Shown: positions 10,217-19,594 of the stretch, piece after piece
Position numbering within the stretch: position 1 is the first letter of the stretch
Layout of the letters: each line of letters starts with the position of its first letter
NCBI GenBank assembly: GCA_030522415.1
Contig: CM060107.1
Location: forward strand, 21,178,071-21,242,070
Source of the DNA: Channallabes apus
Lineage: Eukaryota; Chordata; Actinopteri; Siluriformes; Clariidae
Length of the DNA stretch: 64,000 nt
Direction of reading: 5' to 3'
Made by a program: the position numbers and the translations under genes
Notes under the pieces: model-generated
Seen by the model: only the letters and a program-made list of their open reading frames with translations
Told to the model about the DNA's origin: nothing
Database searches by the model: none

Positions 10217-11486
10217 ATAGATTTGCCATAAGGTAAAGGAGCAGATCTGGGGGACTCATGGACGTAGAGTATTATGGTGAACTGGTATGTTTTAGATGCT
10301 GTCTTCCTCAGTCTCATTTGATCACTCAGGTTTGTTGACGGTGAGGTGATTGTTTGCTTTACATCTCAGGGAGCCCTCATGTTTGTGTTTCCTTCTGGCT
10401 CTCCCTTTTAGTTATGCTGTCATAGTTAGTCCTGCCGGAGTCCCTGCTTGCACTCTACAGTAAATATACATTCACATTAGACATTGTGACTGTGACCATA
10501 CCTAATTGCAATCTCTCCTCCTCTTCTCTTCCTCCCCCTCTTTCTCTTTCCTCTCTCCCCCTGTCTCCCCCTTTCACTCTTTCTCTCTCTCTCTCTGTCG
10601 AGCTACACATGTGGTTCCTGAGCTGCCAGTGATCCAGACTCCCACTGCCCTCCGGACCTGTCTGATCCATCCTGGTGCCCGGTTTCTGGTTGGAGGTCTC
10701 ATCGCATGGATGCCCCGTGTGTCTCTTTAGGATGCGTCTGGTGTCTGGGGATGATTCTCTATACTTAGAAGATGGTTCTGGCCTCGACTGGTGTTGTCAG
10801 CTGTTTCTCTGAGGACTTGACAATTCGATAGTTCAGGACTGGAACTTTCTACAAGTCTATCTGAGTCTCGAATAACTACTGGACTCCATTTTACATCAAG
10901 TATTATAACATCAATTAACATCAACTATTATAGCTGAACCTAACACTTAACACTGTATAAATGCAGATCATTTCCTGCTATCTGTTTCACCCAGATGAGG
11001 ATGGGTTCCCTGTCGAGTCTGGTTCCTCTCAAGGTTTCTTCCTATTACCGTCTCAGGGAGTTTTTCCTTGCCACTGTCGCCCTCGGGCTTGCTCGCCAGG
11101 GAATATCTGAACATTTTGATTCATACATATTCACATTCCATACAAACTTAAATAATTCTTTTGATTGTGTAAAGCTGTTTTGAGACAATGTCAATTGTTA
11201 AAAGCGCTATACAAATAAAACTGAATTGAATTGAATTAAAGTATAGATACCCAAAATTTCTACTTAAGTAAGGTAACGAAGTATTTGTACTTCGTTACTT
11301 GACACCTCTGCTTTTTATTCATATTTATTGAATACTCAATACTTTTTACTCCATATTTATTCATATTTATTAAGTTTTATTTTATTTTTAGGGTCACTGG
11401 AGGTCGTATAAGCATTTCACTGCATTTCGTACGGTGTATGACTGTGTATGTGACAAATAAAATTTCAATTTGATTTGAATTTGAGG

Positions 11487-11714
11487 TCCAAGGCACCACA
11501 ACGCTGCAGTGGGATCATACTCCCGACCTGGATGATGATGAACAAAAGAGACACCAGCACTGCCACCTTGTTCACAGATGCCGAGCGCACCTTCAGCAGC
11601 AAATACACAGTTATTGGTCCCTTTCCAGCAAGTACTACTTCCGGATTCTTGCTCGCAATCAGATCGGTGGGAGTGACCCTCTGGACACAAAGGAGCCTTT
11701 TACAATGGTACATG
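11487..11714 (+). pseudogene. Fibronectin type III exon of a host gene, frame disrupted (IGSF22-like?)
   Basis: Directly after the Rex1-like tail, two frames together spell an FN3 domain: 'GTTTLQWDHTPDLDDD' (early strand), then in another frame 'WMMMNKRDTSTATLFTDAE' and 'RTFSSKYTVIGPFP', then back to 'KYYFRILARNQIGGSDPLD'. The last motif is the FN3 strand-F/G pattern of muscle Ig/FN3 proteins. The end 'CATG|GTAAGA' (donor at 11715) is a good splice site in phase 1. At least two frameshifts and a missing middle show decay or assembly error. R1 abuts or truncates the 5' side, so no acceptor is visible. The IGSF22 suggestion rests on the convergent tmem86a neighbour, as in mammals. Confidence 0.5.
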
Positions 11715-11834
11715 GTAAGACAGCAATAGATAAATAGTGGATATCAAAAATTGGGAGCTCATAACATGAGTCACTCTAAATTCACAAATTAACAAATCAG
11801 CTCAGACTATGAAGCTCAATTGTGACAAATTCTG

Positions 11835-12127
11835 ACTCACTCATTTACTCAATCACACCATGAGTCTATACCACTCCATCCTGTATACAGGGTCGCAGGG
11901 GGCCTTGAACCTATCCCAGGAGACTTGGGGCACGAGACAGGGTACACCCTGGATGGGGTGCCAAGCCATTGCAGGGCACACACACGTCTTTGGACTGTGG
12001 AAGGAAACCAAAGCAAGCACCACACACAGGGTGAACATGCAAACTCCATGCACGCATAGACAGGAATCGAACCCGGACCCTGGAGGTGCAAGGCGACAGT
12101 TTTAACCACTAAGCCACCGTGCCGCCT
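11835..12127 (-). repeat. tRNA-derived SINE, near full length
   Basis: Read on the minus strand: 'GGCGGCACGGTGG' (about 12115-12127), a box-B-like 'GGGTTCGATTCC', the common body, and a 3' end near 11835-11860. It lies in the probable intron between the FN3 exon and the exon at 12945. Same family as 41-297. Confidence 0.8.
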
Positions 12128-12944
12128 CCAATTTTGGAGTTATTGTTACAGTCTGTTATAAATGTTATAGAAATCTGATTTACATCGGAAATTCTCTAAA
12201 ATGTGTACTAACACTCAGCTCTTATCACGCAAGCTGCCATTTTAATACCTTGAATGATACCCATAGAAATATAGATGTGAATAAAGGTGGTTGCATTTAA
12301 ACAGCCCATTTAATTTTTTTTGGTCTTCATTAATAATCAGTCAATAAATCCAGGATAATAATATATAGTCTAATAGATTAAATTCAGTTTTACAAATGTA
12401 CAAGATAGTAAAACAAAAAAGATATGAATGTTTATAGCATGTATTAAAAAATCTGATTCATGTTGTTTGTAAATCTAAACATACTTTGCAGAGCACTTCA
12501 CTTTGCATAGGAAGGCATTCCCATGTGCGCAGCATGAGGTCAAGCCTGCCTTCATTTTTCAACTGAAGGATCACACTGTGCACTGTAGAAATGACTGTAC
12601 TATGAGATGTGCCTTTTTTCGGCTTGCCCGTGCCACACATGACCTGGTTCAAAGATAGCGAGACGACCTCTGAAGGTCCTCGCTACTGGCAGAGTAGCGC
12701 CGATGGGGTCTGCACCCTCACTATCCCCAACTGCAAACTCAAGACAGCGGAGATCATATCCTGGTAGTGGAGAATAAGCTGGGGAAGGATGAATGCAAGT
12801 GCAACCTGGTTGTCTTTGGAAAGTAGTGCACGGAAAGGAAGAAAATTTTCCACTACATTGCATGGGTGTTGCCTTGTGGTTTGTCATTGATGTACATGAC
12901 AAATATTTACTTTTATCATGATTTAAATGTTCTTTTTGCTGCAG
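12128..12944. other. Probable intron; no gene recognised
   Basis: AT-rich sequence between the FN3 exon and the next acceptor. A GC-richer block at 12600-12900 has moderately long minus-strand frames without any domain I recognise; it might be an old transposon remnant. Confidence 0.4.
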
Positions 12945-13012
12945 ATAAAGATGATGATAGCCTGCTGGAACCCCTGACTCAGGATTCTGGAAAGGAAAAA
13001 CCTATTACTTAA
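12945..13012 (+). CDS. Probable terminal coding exon of the FN3-domain gene
   Basis: A pyrimidine-rich acceptor 'tttttgctgcag' ends at 12944. The exon continues a phase-1 codon (G|AT) left by the donor at 11715 and reads 'KDDDSLLEPLTQDSGKEK' then PIT and a TAA stop at 13010-13012. The phase match is independent support for joining the two exons across about 1.2 kb. The tail is short, acidic then polar, and has no known motif. Gene identity is uncertain (IGSF22-like by position). The gene would converge with tmem86a, whose stop lies 6.6 kb away. Confidence 0.45.
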
Positions 13013-13253
13013 GCAGGGTACAAAGGCAACAAACTTATCCGCAAATCTCAAAAAGCACCATTAATTATCAAATCCCAAGGAGTTTCCTCCAAAATGCATC
13101 TTTTTTTTTTTTTTTATCAACAGACAAAATTAATGCAAAATGCTGCGAAATTCAATTTCATAAATCATCAGATTTGAATATCTTATCTATCATATCATGC
13201 ATAAAATCCATCAAAAAGAAAAAATACAAGATACAGTAGCCTTGTAGTTTGAG

Positions 13254-14064
13254 ACATAATCAGAAAATCATTTATCAGTAAATTGCACCACAATGTGTTT
13301 TCTAACTTGGAAATGCTGTGAGAAAAGGTGCAGTTTAATTTTAATAGCAGGCGCAACCACTGCTTTGAACATAAAATCCCTGACAGCAGTTTAAATTATA
13401 GTGCTGATGCTGAAAGCATTCAAACTAAATTTGTGATTCTGAGCAATAGTTTTTTCTTCCAAACTAACCATCATGATCAGCATTAATAAACAACTAACAA
13501 GGGTGTGAGGTGGCCATGTGGATAGTGGGTGAGCTTACGTTTAAAAACCTGAAGGGAAATGTAGTGAATATTCCCTCTGACCTAAATCAGTCCTGACTCT
13601 TTTACACAGCTGTGGGCATGTTTGAACTTGTAATGGGAAGCTTGAGTAAAAAAAAAAAAAAAAAAGGAATTAGGTGTCATCTACTGTGTGATGGATAGTC
13701 CATCTGATGACACACATTTTCAGATGTGCATTAAAACAATACTATATTGTAGTGTTTTTCGACGCTAGCAGGGATCTTGGAGTACGAGTGAGCTTACTTG
13801 CTCCCCAATGCAAATAGCTGGGGAGTAGTTTATTAACTCTCAGCACAAGCACACATACACAGGTCAAGCACACACACCTACACGTACCCAACTTGGCCGA
13901 AGCCACTAACCCAACACCCTTCTCTCTCATGGTAGACACAGAGAAAAACCCCGCAAAGCATGACGGTCGTCAGCCGCTGGCCCGCCCACGCCACAATATA
14001 ATGGTCATAAGAGGGCAGCATCTTCTCTGTGTGAAGATGAGCTGAGTGTGTGAGTGTGCTGTCT
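13254..14064. repeat. Duplicated unit U1 (related to U2 at 55080 and U3 at 60071)
   Basis: Blocks at 13276-13470 and 13540-13747 + 13996-14064 match 55090-55300 and 55525-55765, and the second block also matches 60245-60480. Shared stretches include 'gctgtgggcatgtttg', 'caatactatat' and 'ataatggtcataagaggg'. U1 differs from the others by carrying a solo LTR and SINE pieces. No coding potential is evident; it seems to be non-coding sequence duplicated with the tmem86a locus. Confidence 0.7.
13748..13995 (-). mobile_element. Solo LTR of a Ty3/Gypsy-type element
   Basis: 248 bases from TGTAGTG to CCACA, flanked by 'atat' (13744-13747 and 13996-13999). Units U2 and U3 show the uninterrupted site 'aatactatataatgg', which proves insertion with a 4-bp duplication. 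On the minus strand it begins TGTGGCG and holds AATAAA near its 3' part (reverse complement of 'tttatt' near 13829). Nearly identical to the LTR at 15050-15295, which is attached to Gypsy coding sequence. Confidence 0.88.
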
Positions 14065-14075
14065 TGATCGATTTA

Positions 14076-14202
14076 TTCATTCATTCATTTTCTATACCGC
14101 TTAATCCTGTATTCAGGGTAGCGGGGGACCTGGAGCCTATCCCAGGAGACTTCGGACACTAGTCGGGGTACACCCTGGACAGGGTGCCAATCCATCGCAG
14201 GG
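14076..14202 (-). repeat. 5'-truncated SINE with 11-bp target duplication
   Basis: The SINE 3' half with its GAAT tail (plus-strand 'ttcattcattcatttt' at the left end) is flanked by 'tgatcgattta' at 14065-14075 and 14203-14213. This shows the SINE moves by LINE-type retroposition. Confidence 0.88.
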
Positions 14203-14344
14203 TGATCGATTTATATGGAAGCAAATTAGCATCATAACTATTTGAATTATATCAGCCTTTAAAAAACACATTTTGAAATGTAATCACTGTTGAATCATTA
14301 ATTATGAAATTGATATACTACTGAATTTTTTAAACTGAAATATT

Positions 14345-14382
14345 CATTCATTCATTCATCTTCTATACCGCTTAATCCTGTG
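14345..14382 (-). repeat. 38-bp remnant SINE insertion with 16-bp target duplication
   Basis: Only the tail and last ~24 bases of the SINE ('cttctataccgcttaatcc') are present, flanked by a perfect 16-bp repeat 'tttaaactgaaatatt' (14329-14344 and 14383-14398). Confidence 0.88.
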
Positions 14383-14661
14383 TTTAAACTGAAATATTTT
14401 ACTTTAAAAAAAACAACATCTTTGAATTTAAGTGCTTCGAATGTCACATGAAATTCTCAACAGTCCATTTCAAGCTGTGAAATTCAGATAGAAAAATTCA
14501 AGCTTGGAAATTCAAGGTCAAATTCAATACAGGAAAAGCAATCGAGCCAGAATGGAATCCGTTCGTCAGTCATGTGACCCAGGAAAGTGTCTTCGATACC
14601 AGCTCCCAGTTAGTCTAGCTTGAAGACAGAACACACCTGCAGGAGAAAGCGCTTTACCCTG

Positions 14662-14682
14662 ATGGCGGAGGGCAGCGGCCCG
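14662..14682 (+). CDS. Possible first coding exon of an unidentified gene
   Basis: ATG opens 'MAEGSGP' in a short GC-rich stretch and is followed at once by a strong donor GTAAGTG (14683). The preceding 14520-14660 bases are less AT-rich than the surroundings and could be a promoter/5' UTR. No downstream plus-strand exon was recognised before the transposon block at 15 kb, so this may be an unrelated or dead exon. Confidence 0.28.
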
Positions 14683-14820
14683 GTAAGTGCACCTGCAGTG
14701 TGTTACACTAATTATCTATTGTCAGATATTCTAGTCATTTAACTGTGATAAAGAAATTTATTAAAAGTTTAGTGAAAGTTGGTTTGGCTAGTGAGCATGA
14801 GACCTAGACTGATGTTTGTT

Positions 14821-15000
14821 ACACACACACACACACACACACACACGTGTGAGAGAGAGAGAGAGAGAGAGAAAGAGACGTTTTTGAGGTTTTAAACTCA
14901 CTTTTATTGTAACAAATTGAAGGACTATTTTACAATTTTAAGAAAAGAAAAAAGAGAGGAAGAAAGAGTGAGGATAAAAGTAAAATTAAAATTAAATTTA

Positions 15001-15049
<49 letters not shown>
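14821..15049. repeat. Microsatellite cluster (AC)n, (GA)n, (TA)n
   Basis: (AC)13 at 14821-14846, (GA)n at 14851-14872 and (TA)n at about 15010-15049, directly left of a Gypsy LTR. Confidence 0.9.
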
Positions 15050-15295
15050 TGTAGCGTTTTTCGACGATAGCAGGGATCTTGGAGTACGAGTGAGCTTACT
15101 TGCTCCCCAATGCAAATGGCTGGGGAGTAGTTTATTACCACAGCACAAGCACACATACACAGGTCAAGCACACACACATACACGCACCCAACTTGGCCGA
15201 AGCCACTAACCCAACACCCTTCTCTCTCATGGTAGAGACAGAGAAAACCCCCGCAAAGCATGACGGTCTTCAGCCGCTGGCCCGCCCACGCCACA
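15050..15295 (-). mobile_element. 3' LTR of a Ty3/Gypsy-type element
   Basis: Same family as 13748-13995 (TGTAGCG...GCCACA in plus orientation). On the minus strand it is directly preceded by a polypurine tract 'cgggtgggggcag' (opposite 15296-15308), which primes plus-strand synthesis, so this is a 3' LTR with the end of the internal region attached at 15296-15543. Confidence 0.82.
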
Positions 15296-15543
15296 CTGCC
15301 CCCACCCGAGCTGTGACCGTCCCCGGTCACCATGACTCTCAGTCTTGGAGGCGTGAAGGCGGTCGGCGCTGTGCACGCCGGGGTCCTTTTGTGGAGAAGC
15401 ACAAGGCGGTCCGGCCTCCACAGAATTCGCTGTCTCGCCGGCGTGCGGCTGGAAAGGCGCAAGACGGTCTCGGTGGAGCAACACTCGCGTCCGCCCCGCC
15501 AACCGCACCCGGTAGATGAAATCAGAGAGCCGCGCGAGTACCG
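15296..15543 (-). pseudogene. 3' end of Ty3/Gypsy pol (integrase C-terminal fragment)
   Basis: The minus strand reads 'LSDFIYRVRLAGRTR' then 'VLLHRDRLAPFQPHAGE', the usual last part of fish Gypsy integrase just upstream of the 3' LTR. The frame then runs into the polypurine tract. The rest of pol and the 5' LTR are absent; the fragment stops at the (TGAA)n tract of the next element. Confidence 0.72.
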
Positions 15544-15546
15544 TTG

Positions 15547-16790
15547 AATGAATGAATGAATGAATGAATAATTTACAGTTTTATTTACAATCTGTGGTTT
15601 GGTTTCAGCTGTTGTCCATTTTTTCTTCTTCTTTATGAGTGACCGTTTGTTTTTTGTTACCTGTTGTGTTGGTTTTTTTCAGTTCTTTTAACGTTTTGAC
15701 TACATGTTTTCTGTCTGCTTTAGACAGTTGTAGGAACAGGTTGACCTGCTCCTCTATGTCTGCAGGTGTGTGTGCGGTGCTGCACGCAGCCTCCTCACTC
15801 TCCTGTGTTGCGGTGCTCTGGGTCTGACTGGGGGTTTTGCGTTTGTTTGTCGGTTCGGACGCGTCCTCATGTTTTCTCCTCGGTTTTATGTCCTTTGGTG
15901 TCTGTGGTGGTGTGCTGGTCTGCGGCTGCTGTGTCTCGGTGCGGACGTTGGGGGCGTGGTCACTGTCAGCACTGAACACTGTACCGGCATCAGGTTCTGC
16001 GCTCGCGCTGTGTACAGTAGTACCGGTGTCGGGTTCAGCGCCGAGCGCAGGGTGTGTCTCAGTGCTGCCGGTGTGTTCAGTACTGACCTGTTGGAGTTCG
16101 GGTGTGTCGGTGAGGCCCTCCACAGGCCCGGACTCCTCGGTGCTCCCCCGCCGGCTGTCCTCACGCTGCTGCCGCTGTGTCCCGGGCGTGTTGGCGCGCG
16201 AGCTCCCCGGCTGCACGGCTCCGTGAGGACAGCTCAGTCTCTTGTGACCGACGTCCCCGCACTCGAAACACCGCAGCCGCTCCGTGGTGGCGTAGACCGT
16301 GTAGCCACTGTTCCCCTCTTTGCATTTAAAATTCACGTTTAATGTCTGTTCATTGTTTAAAACCATTAAAACTTGCCGGCGGAAAGACAGGACGTGCCGC
16401 ATGTTGGGGCTTCTGCACCCGGGATGGCTCTCATGGGGCCGACAAACTTCCCGAAACGGGCCAGCTCCCTCATTATTGCCTCGTTCTTTATGAAGGGAGG
16501 CACGTTGGAGATGACCACCCTCGCTGCGTGTACAGACAGGGGGGTGACTTTAACCACGGCTCCTCGTACACATAATCCACTCCGTGTCAGTGTGCTCGCG
16601 AGGTCAATTCTGTTCATGAACACCACCACGGCCTTGTTCATGCGGGAGGCGGAGTAGATGTTCTCACACCTGACCTGCTGCCCCACCGCTAGCAACACCT
16701 CTTCAATCGGCACACCGTCCTCCGGCACACACCTGACACCATGCCGGAGGGACAAAAATAAACTTTTATTTAAGCTAAAAAGCATTTACT
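15547..16790 (-). mobile_element. ORF1-only derivative of a Tx1-type LINE
   Basis: In minus orientation: ORF1 (16785 to 15605), then only about 20 bases to AATAAA (opposite 15580-15585), then an (ATTC)n tail opposite 15547-15570. There is no ORF2. The ORF1 is followed by its own poly(A) signal, so the copy looks like a complete short element or transcript rather than a random truncation, which in LINEs removes the 5' side. Confidence 0.6.
15605..16785 (-). pseudogene. Tx1-type LINE ORF1 (RNA-binding, zinc knuckle), one frameshift
   Basis: The N-terminal half (16785-16366) reads 'HGVRCVPEDGVPIEEVLLA', 'SASRMNKAVVVFMN' and 'ISNVPPFIKNEAIMREL', the RNA-binding-like part of Tx1 ORF1 proteins. 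The second half (16402-15605), in another frame, has 'SFRRQVLMVLN', then a CCHC knuckle 'CFECGDVGHKRLSC', a long Ser/Thr/Pro/Glu-rich region and a Lys-rich end. The frameshift lies at about 16366-16402. The protein would package LINE RNA. Length (about 390 residues) is near that of full Tx1 ORF1. Confidence 0.72.
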
Positions 16791-16894
16791 GATTAGAAAA
16801 AACATATATATATAAATAAGCAGTCGCCAGAAAAAAATACTTCGGGAGATGCCAAGCAGCCTTCCTTACGCTCGCTCACAACCCAGCGCATGTG

Positions 16895-16954
16895 CAGAGA
16901 GAGAGAGAGAGAGAGAGAGATGGGGAGAGAGAGAGAAAGAGAAAGAGAGAGAGA
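16895..16954. repeat. (GA)n-rich simple repeat
   Basis: Purine-rich GA tract with a few interruptions between the ORF1 element and the BEL/Pao remnant. Confidence 0.9.
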
Positions 16955-17010
16955 TACACAGTGGTGACCAAATGCAGGTTGAATTTGTATAAGCTTTTTA
17001 TTCCACTGGT

Positions 17011-17645
17011 GTAGACTGCTTTGGCCCATTTACAGTCAAAGTTGGGCGCTGCCCAGAGAAAAAGTGGGGGGGATCATTTATAAATGCCTAACAGCACATT
17101 GTGTACATCTGGATCTGTTGGAGCATATGGACAGCGATGCTTTCCTTCTTTCCCTGCACTGTTTTATAGCCCAACGAGGCAGACCTATGGAGCTGTTGTG
17201 CAGGAAATCAGTTTCCGCCATTATCCCAGAACTGCTTCTCACTTTGGGGGAACCTGGGAGCGAGAGATAAAATCAGTTAAGGCAGCAAGCCACTCGGCTA
17301 TGTATTCTCAGATATTTCGGATGTAGACCCTGTGACTCCAAACCTACTACTTATTGTATGACCCCAGTAACCTGCTTGGAAGACGGTGATGGAGACATAG
17401 CCAGGTGCTAGCTGATTCGCCAATACTTTCCAGCAGGGTCGTCACAGGTGGACAACATATGGCAAGGAACTGACAGTTGGAAAAGTTGTACTTGTGGTAG
17501 ATCCACCGCTTCCATGCTTGCTTTGGCCTGTAGAAAACATAACGGAGACCTTACCTGGAGCCGATGGCCAAATTCAAATCGTCAGAATCAATGTTAAAGA
17601 CAAACTTTACAGTCGCCCAGTTGTTCGATTGATCCCACTTCTCAA
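17011..17645 (+). pseudogene. BEL/Pao-type retrotransposon integrase remnant
   Basis: Frame-shifted pieces in order: 'VDCFGPFTVKVG' (17011 on; first Asp of the DDE core), 'LTAHCVHLDLLEHMDSDAF' (about 17085), 'HFGGTWEREIKSVKAA' (about 17235-17290), and 'GKVVLVVDPPLP...LPGADGQ' to 'VVRLIPLL' (17480-17645), the region that follows integrase in BEL/Pao pol. The segment with the second Asp is partly deleted. No LTR of this element is recognised in the window. Confidence 0.7.
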
Positions 17646-17821
17646 ATATTCAATTAAATTAAATTTTTATTTATATAGCGCTTTTAACAATGGTCATTGT
17701 CTCAAAGCAGCTTCACAAAAATGAAAAAATTAGCAAAAATGAAAAAAGAAAAAATAATAATAATAATTTTAGAAAAGAAAATAATTGGAAGTGTGTATGT
17801 GTGAGAAAAATGTGTAGATAA

Positions 17822-18276
17822 CAGTGGTGTCAAAAGTATTCACATTCATTACTTGAGAAGTATAGATACTAGGGTTCAAAAATACTTCTTTAGAAGTTGA
17901 AGTATCAATCCAAGCTTTTTACTTAAGTAAAAGTTTAAAAGTACTGGTTTCAAAACTACTTAAAGTATAAAAGTAAAAGTACAGTGAGGGGCGACAAAAG
18001 CATTAAGGTCTCGCTTTCTGATCATGCAACGGGGGGGGGCGTTGTGTGCGTTCTTATCATGCGACCGGAGGGGTTGCGCGTTCTGATCATAAAAATAGAG
18101 TAACGAGGCTGTTTTTAAAAAGTAAGGAGTAGAAAGTACAGATAATTGCTTAAAAATGTAAGGAGTAGAAGTAAAAAGTCGTCTGAAAAATAATTACTCC
18201 AGTAAAGTATAGATACCCAAAATTTCTACTTAAGTAAGGTAACGAAGTATTTGTACTTCGTTACTTGACACCTCTG
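17822..18276. mobile_element. Non-autonomous hAT element, copy 2, complete
   Basis: 455 bases with inverted ends 'CAGTGGTGTCAAAAGTA' and '...TTGACACCTCTG', flanked by a perfect 8-bp duplication 'gtagataa' (17814-17821 and 18277-18284). The L2-B sequence resumes exactly after it ('taatgagacga'). No ORF. Two minisatellite units inside, against about six in copy 1. Confidence 0.92.
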
Positions 18277-19025
18277 GTAGATAATAATGAGACGAATGAA
18301 TGAAATGTCTCTGATGAACAAGCCAAGGGTGACGGCGATGGTGGCAAGGAAAAACTCCCTGAGATGGCATTAGGAAGAAACCTTGAGAGGAACCAGACTC
18401 AACAGGGAACCCATCCTCATTTGGGTGATAACAGAAATTATATAACATCTTGTGTGTTGTGCAGGTGAAAATTCAATATGACAGAAATTATTTAAATTGA
18501 CATGAAGACCAGTTCAGCATAGGGACGAGTCGGTAGGTGCAGAGGGCAGATGAGGTCCGGATCACTGGAAGCACAGGAGCAGCTCCAACCATCATAAAGC
18601 TGAATCCAGTTGGAGCTGGTCCTTCTCTGGATGCCTCAGGAACCTCGCAGGGTCGGCCTTTGTCTACTGAAGCTGGCAAAATCTCCCGATGCCTCGGGAT
18701 GGGTAGAGAAATACAGAACAGATGGGGAGAATTAGCGTAGTTGCCATTCGGGATAGGTGAACTGGAGTATGAGATTATGGGATGAGTTATGTGTATGCCA
18801 GATTAAAAAGATGCGTCTTGAATCTACTTTTGAACTGGGAAACCGTGTCTGCTCCCCGAACACTGTATGGAAGGCTATTCCAAAGCTTTGGAGCTAAATA
18901 TGAAAAAGCCCTACCCCCTTTTGTAGATTTTGAAATTCTGGGAATTACCAGAAGTCCGGAGCTTTGTGATCTTAAGGCGCGTGGTGGATTGTAGCGTATC
19001 AGAAGACTGGTTAGGTATGTGGGAG

Positions 19026-19487
19026 CTAAACCATTAAGGCCTTGTATGTAAGTAATACTATTTTGTAATTTATTCTAAACTGAACAGGTAGCCAGTGCAG
19101 GGATGATAATATTGGGGTTATATGATCGTATTTTCTGGATCTAGTGAGAACCCTGGCGGCTGCATTTTGGACTAACTGAAGCTTGTTTATTGAGGATGCA
19201 GGACAACCACCTAGTAATGCATTACAAAAGTCCAGTCTGGAGGTCATGAATGCATGAACTAGCTTTTCTGCATCAGATACGGATAAGATGCTCCTAAGTT
19301 TGGCAATATTTCTAAGATGGAAAAAGGCTGTTTTCGTGATATTTGAAATGTGATTTTTAAAGGACAAGTTACTGTCTAATATTACGCCCAGGTCTTTTAC
19401 TGCTGAGCTGGTAGTAACAGTACATCCTTCTAAGCGCAGGCTGAATTGGGAAAGCTGTTGTGTGCTGGTTTTTGGGCCGATAATTAT
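19026..19487 (-). pseudogene. C-terminal part of L2-B reverse transcriptase ORF2
   Basis: Reads '[15 protein letters not shown]', '[14 protein letters not shown]', '[15 protein letters not shown]' and '[20 protein letters not shown]', the post-RT region of L2 ORF2. It lacks the catalytic RT core and ends in a frameshift near 19035. Confidence 0.85.
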
Positions 19488-19594
19488 TACCTCTAATATT
19501 AAAGTAAAGAAAATAGACTCCAGATCAGGATTCAACCATAAATCCAGCATTAAGTCCTTACATACTCCAGACCCCATAAAATCTCAAATAGTGG

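Larger units (their letters stand above)
6999..11236 (+). mobile_element. L2-type LINE, subfamily A, copy A1
   Basis: Inserted in hAT copy 1, with 'taaagta' on both sides (6992-6998 and 11237-11243). It starts inside ORF1 (5' truncated), carries a complete ORF2, a long CT-rich 3' UTR (about 10500-10600), and the L2-type end 'gctatacaaataaaactg' plus 'gaattgaattgaatt' (11206-11236). Copy A2 (26922-30398) is almost identical; A3 (37722-48660, minus) is more diverged. Confidence 0.9.
6436..11310. mobile_element. Non-autonomous hAT element, copy 1, split by an L2 insertion
   Basis: Terminal inverted repeats are 'CAGTGGTGTCAAAAGTA' at 6436 and its imperfect complement ending 'TTGACACCTCTG' at 11310. 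An exact 8-bp duplication 'ctttttat' flanks it (6428-6435 and 11311-11318), the hAT hallmark. It has no transposase ORF of its own; outside the L2 (6999-11236) it is under 700 bases and matches copy 2 at 17822-18276. It inserted into the 3' UTR of Rex1-like R1. Confidence 0.9.
415..11486 (+). mobile_element. Rex1/Babar-like LINE copy R1, split by two nested insertions
   Basis: A non-LTR retrotransposon whose own sequence occupies about 415-3126, 6412-6435 and 11311-11486. It starts near 'caagatggcgccggtgagg' and ends with a 3' UTR and the tail 'gacaaataaaatt', matching copies R2 (31757-36855), R3 (49499-50345) and R4 (50346-53128). The 3' UTR is cut by a solo LTR (3127-6411) and a hAT element (6436-11310), and resumes exactly where R4 predicts ('ctttagtatttcttttt' then 'tcatatttatt'). 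Family assignment (Rex1/Babar, CR1 supergroup) comes from the RT motifs; other CR1-group clades are possible. Confidence 0.85.
17648..19487 (-). mobile_element. L2-type LINE, subfamily B, copy B2 (5' truncated)
   Basis: Its 3' tail ('tttttatttatatagcgc' on plus) starts at about 17648 and it matches B1 (42733-44110) up to 19487, where it breaks off inside RT. It is split by hAT copy 2 at 17822-18276. It lies downstream of tmem86a, within or next to that gene's 3' UTR, in the same orientation. Confidence 0.85.

Noticed and set aside
12458..12902. Minus-strand frames as a gene
   Set aside because: No recognisable domain, overlapping frames, and inside the probable intron of the FN3 gene.
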